Source: Ferruginibacter sp.
GTDB taxonomy: Bacteria; Bacteroidota; Bacteroidia; Chitinophagales; Chitinophagaceae
Reading direction: 5' to 3'
Length of the DNA stretch: 8,785 nucleotides
Assembly: GCA_018882645.1 (NCBI GenBank)
Contig: VERM01000049.1
Coordinates: 1 to 8,785 of the forward strand
The notes beneath the pieces are model-generated. The model searched no databases. It saw only the letters and a program-made list of their open reading frames with translations, and was not told the origin of the DNA. Position numbers and translations under genes: made by a program. This document shows positions 7,240 through 8,785 of this stretch, one piece after another (the stretch's first letter is position 1; every line of letters starts with the position of its first letter).

Positions 7240-8118
7240 TTATTTCAAATGAGTCAGATATGCCTCATAGGTATTTTTTAATAAAGCCGCTATCGTCATC
7301 AGTCCTACTCCTCCGGGTACGGGTGTGATGAAGCTGCATTTGGAGGCAACATTTTCAAAATCAACATCACCTTTTATGGAAAAGCCTGTTTTTTTTGTTT
7401 GGTCAGCAACTCTGGTGATACCCACATCTATCACAACCGCATTTTCTTTCACCATGTCTGCGGTGAGAAAGCCGGGCTTTCCCAGTGCTGCAATAACTAT
7501 GTCGGCCTCGAGGCATTTTTCTTTAAGATTTTTAGTTCGGCTATGGCATACCGTTACCGTGCAGTTTCCATATTCCCTATCTTGACTCAATAAAATACTC
7601 ATAGGTCTTCCTACAATATTGCTTCTGCCTATGACGACTGCGTTTTTCCCGGAAGTTTCAATATTGTAATGCTCCAGCATCAGCATGATTCCGTAAGGCG
7701 TTGCCGGGATAAAAGATGGTAAACCCAGAGTCATTTTTCCGGTACTCACCGGGTGAAATCCGTCAACGTCTTTATTAGGATTGATTAAATTGATTACACT
7801 TGATTCTTTGATGTGTTTGGGCAGGGGCAGCTGCACAAGAATACCGTCGATACTTTCATCAACATTCAGTTTCTTTATGGTTTCCAATAATTCATTTTCC
7901 TCAACATTTTCGCTGAAGCGGAAAAGAGAACTTTTAAACCCTATTTCTTCACAATTTTTGATTTTACTTGCAACATATGTTTCGCTGGCGCCATTGGAAC
8001 CTACCAGAATTGCTGCAAGATGCGGTGCTCTTTTATTGGAATCAATTAATGCAGCTACTTGGCCTTTTAGTTCCAGCTTTACTGCTTGTGATACTTTCTT
8101 CCCGTCTAACAGTTGCAT
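7240..8118 (-). CDS. folD: Bifunctional methylenetetrahydrofolate dehydrogenase / methenyltetrahydrofolate cyclohydrolase
   Basis: FolD interconverts 5,10-methylene-, 5,10-methenyl- and 10-formyl-tetrahydrofolate using NADP+, feeding one-carbon units to purine, formyl-Met and thymidylate synthesis in the cytoplasm. The 292-residue length is normal. Conserved features are present: SETYVASK with Tyr48 and catalytic Lys52, [13 protein letters not shown] with Gln96, [13 protein letters not shown] with Asp119, and PATPYGIM. The nucleotide-binding [14 protein letters not shown] and C-terminal [18 protein letters not shown] follow. The ATG at 8118 gives the family's standard N-terminus ([11 protein letters not shown]). 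It is the first gene of the minus-strand run, with a candidate promoter in the spacer shared with the divergent outer-membrane gene. queE follows after 25 bp. Confidence 0.98.
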   Translation of the reverse strand: MQLLDGKKVSQAVKLELKGQVAALIDSNKRAPHLAAILVGSNGASETYVASKIKNCEEIGFKSSLFRFSENVEENELLETIKKLNVDESIDGILVQLPLPKHIKESSVINLINPNKDVDGFHPVSTGKMTLGLPSFIPATPYGIMLMLEHYNIETSGKNAVVIGRSNIVGRPMSILLSQDREYGNCTVTVCHSRTKNLKEKCLEADIVIAALGKPGFLTADMVKENAVVIDVGITRVADQTKKTGFSIKGDVDFENVASKCSFITPVPGGVGLMTIAALLKNTYEAYLTHLK

Positions 8119-8160
8119 GATGTTTTATTCCGAATTGAACAGTAAAAATTTTTGCTGCTG

Positions 8161-8168
8161 CAAAATTA
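8161..8168 (-). promoter_or_regulatory. Candidate -7 promoter element for folD
   Basis: On the minus strand this reads TAATTTTG, an exact match to the Bacteroidota TAnnTTTG element, about 42 bp before the folD ATG. It would give a leader of roughly 35-40 nt. I find no clear TTG -33 element at the expected distance, so the call rests on the -7 box and on its position in the divergent spacer. Confidence 0.35.
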
Positions 8169-8292
8169 GTTAAGTAAAATGATTTTGTCGTTTTTATCTC
8201 CTTTCCGACCTGTTAAATAACTTTATATTTCGGTGTTTTACATCCTTCTAAAAATTGAAGGTTTGGATATTTTGCATTCTTAAATAAGTAAT

Positions 8293-8785
8293 GTGAAAAT
8301 ATATTCAATTATAATATTTTTTTTTGTTTTCATTGGCAATCCTTTGTTTGCTCAGCATTTCAGAAGTAAAATAACGATGCCAAATGAATCATTAGTTGCA
8401 TACAGTCATTCTCAGAAAGATGTGTTTTCATTTGTAAGAAACCAGGCAGCCCTTGCCGGAATGAAAGAATCTCAGGTGGGAATTTTTTCTGAGCAACGTT
8501 TTATGCTTCGGAGTCTTTCTACTCACCAACTGGCTGCTTGTATGAATTTCTCCTCCTTGAATGTTGGTGTTATAGTCAATCATTTCGGATTTGATTATTT
8601 CCGTGAATCTTTTTTCGGACTGGCAATAGCTAAAAGACTTTCAGACAAGGTAGATCTGGGTATTCAGTTCAATGGGTTTACAGAAAAGACAATCAACAGC
8701 AAAACATCACTGATGCTGAATTTTGAGATGGGAGCCCTATTTCATCTTAGCCCGGTTTTGACTGCTGGCATACATTGTTATAATC
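8293..8785 (+). CDS. Outer-membrane beta-barrel protein, PorV/PorQ-like in style, C-terminus cut off
   Basis: An open frame runs from GTG at 8293 to the right edge, about 164 codons without a stop. The start is GTG because it gives a clean signal peptide: VKIYS, a hydrophobic core, then PLFA before Gln, with cleavage likely after Ala. The first in-frame ATG lies past the signal peptide, and an in-frame TAA lies just upstream at 8281-8283. The mature part opens with FSFVRNQAALAGMKESQVGI, then alternating strands such as NFSSLNVGVIVNHFGFDYF, SFFGLAIAKRLSDKVDLGIQF and SLMLNFEMGALFHL. These resemble the transmembrane beta strands of Bacteroidota PorV/PorQ/FadL-like barrels. An N-terminal 'N-A-A-L-A' segment is common in such proteins. 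The exact family and cargo are unknown. The gene is divergent from folD. Confidence 0.8.
   Translation, partial: MKIYSIIIFFFVFIGNPLFAQHFRSKITMPNESLVAYSHSQKDVFSFVRNQAALAGMKESQVGIFSEQRFMLRSLSTHQLAACMNFSSLNVGVIVNHFGFDYFRESFFGLAIAKRLSDKVDLGIQFNGFTEKTINSKTSLMLNFEMGALFHLSPVLTAGIHCYN

Noticed and set aside
7781..8173. A 130-codon plus-strand open frame across folD and the spacer
   Set aside because: Most of it is antisense to folD and its sequence has no recognisable family; it would also run through the folD promoter region.
8244..8274. Small CCTTC/GAAGG hairpin and TATTTTG box upstream of the outer-membrane gene
   Set aside because: The stem is only 5 bp with an 8-nt loop, and the box is one base short of TAnnTTTG with no suitable -33 element, so neither supports a feature.

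Overview
The window reads as ordinary chromosome of a Bacteroidota bacterium, probably of the Chitinophagales/Sphingobacteriales/Flavobacteriia type. The evidence is AT-rich DNA, start codons without Shine-Dalgarno sequences, matches to the Bacteroidota -7 promoter element TAnnTTTG, an Lnb/DUF4105 protein, and an OmpA-family protein with the domain order of the type IX secretion protein PorE. There are no mobile elements, CRISPR arrays, RNA genes or decayed genes.

Layout. Seven genes lie on the minus strand. From right to left, in transcription order, they are folD, queE, a PorE-like OmpA-family gene, dprA, guaB, an Lnb-like gene, and an alpha/beta hydrolase cut by the left edge. Gaps between them are 25, 91, 21, 73, 30 and 24 bp. 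One gene on the plus strand, divergent from folD across a 174-bp spacer, encodes an outer-membrane beta-barrel protein cut by the right edge. Likely transcription units are folD-queE (with a weak terminator candidate after queE), PorE-like-dprA, and guaB-lnb-hydrolase (with a candidate promoter just before guaB). No stretch over 300 bp lacks a gene.

Functions. FolD supplies one-carbon folates, GuaB commits IMP to GMP synthesis, and QueE makes the 7-deazaguanine precursor of queuosine from a GTP-derived substrate. DprA loads RecA on incoming DNA during transformation. The remaining genes concern the cell envelope: a predicted peptidoglycan-binding T9SS accessory protein, a predicted lipoprotein N-acyltransferase, and a beta-barrel.

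I do not see a new multi-gene system here. The most interesting signals are small. A perfect 10-bp inverted repeat is wrapped around a candidate guaB promoter that would give a nearly leaderless mRNA. The dprA start codon sits in the loop of a perfect 8-bp hairpin. The multi-domain PorE-like protein has an atypical signal-peptide end. The Lnb-like protein carries the full periplasmic plus five-helix architecture.
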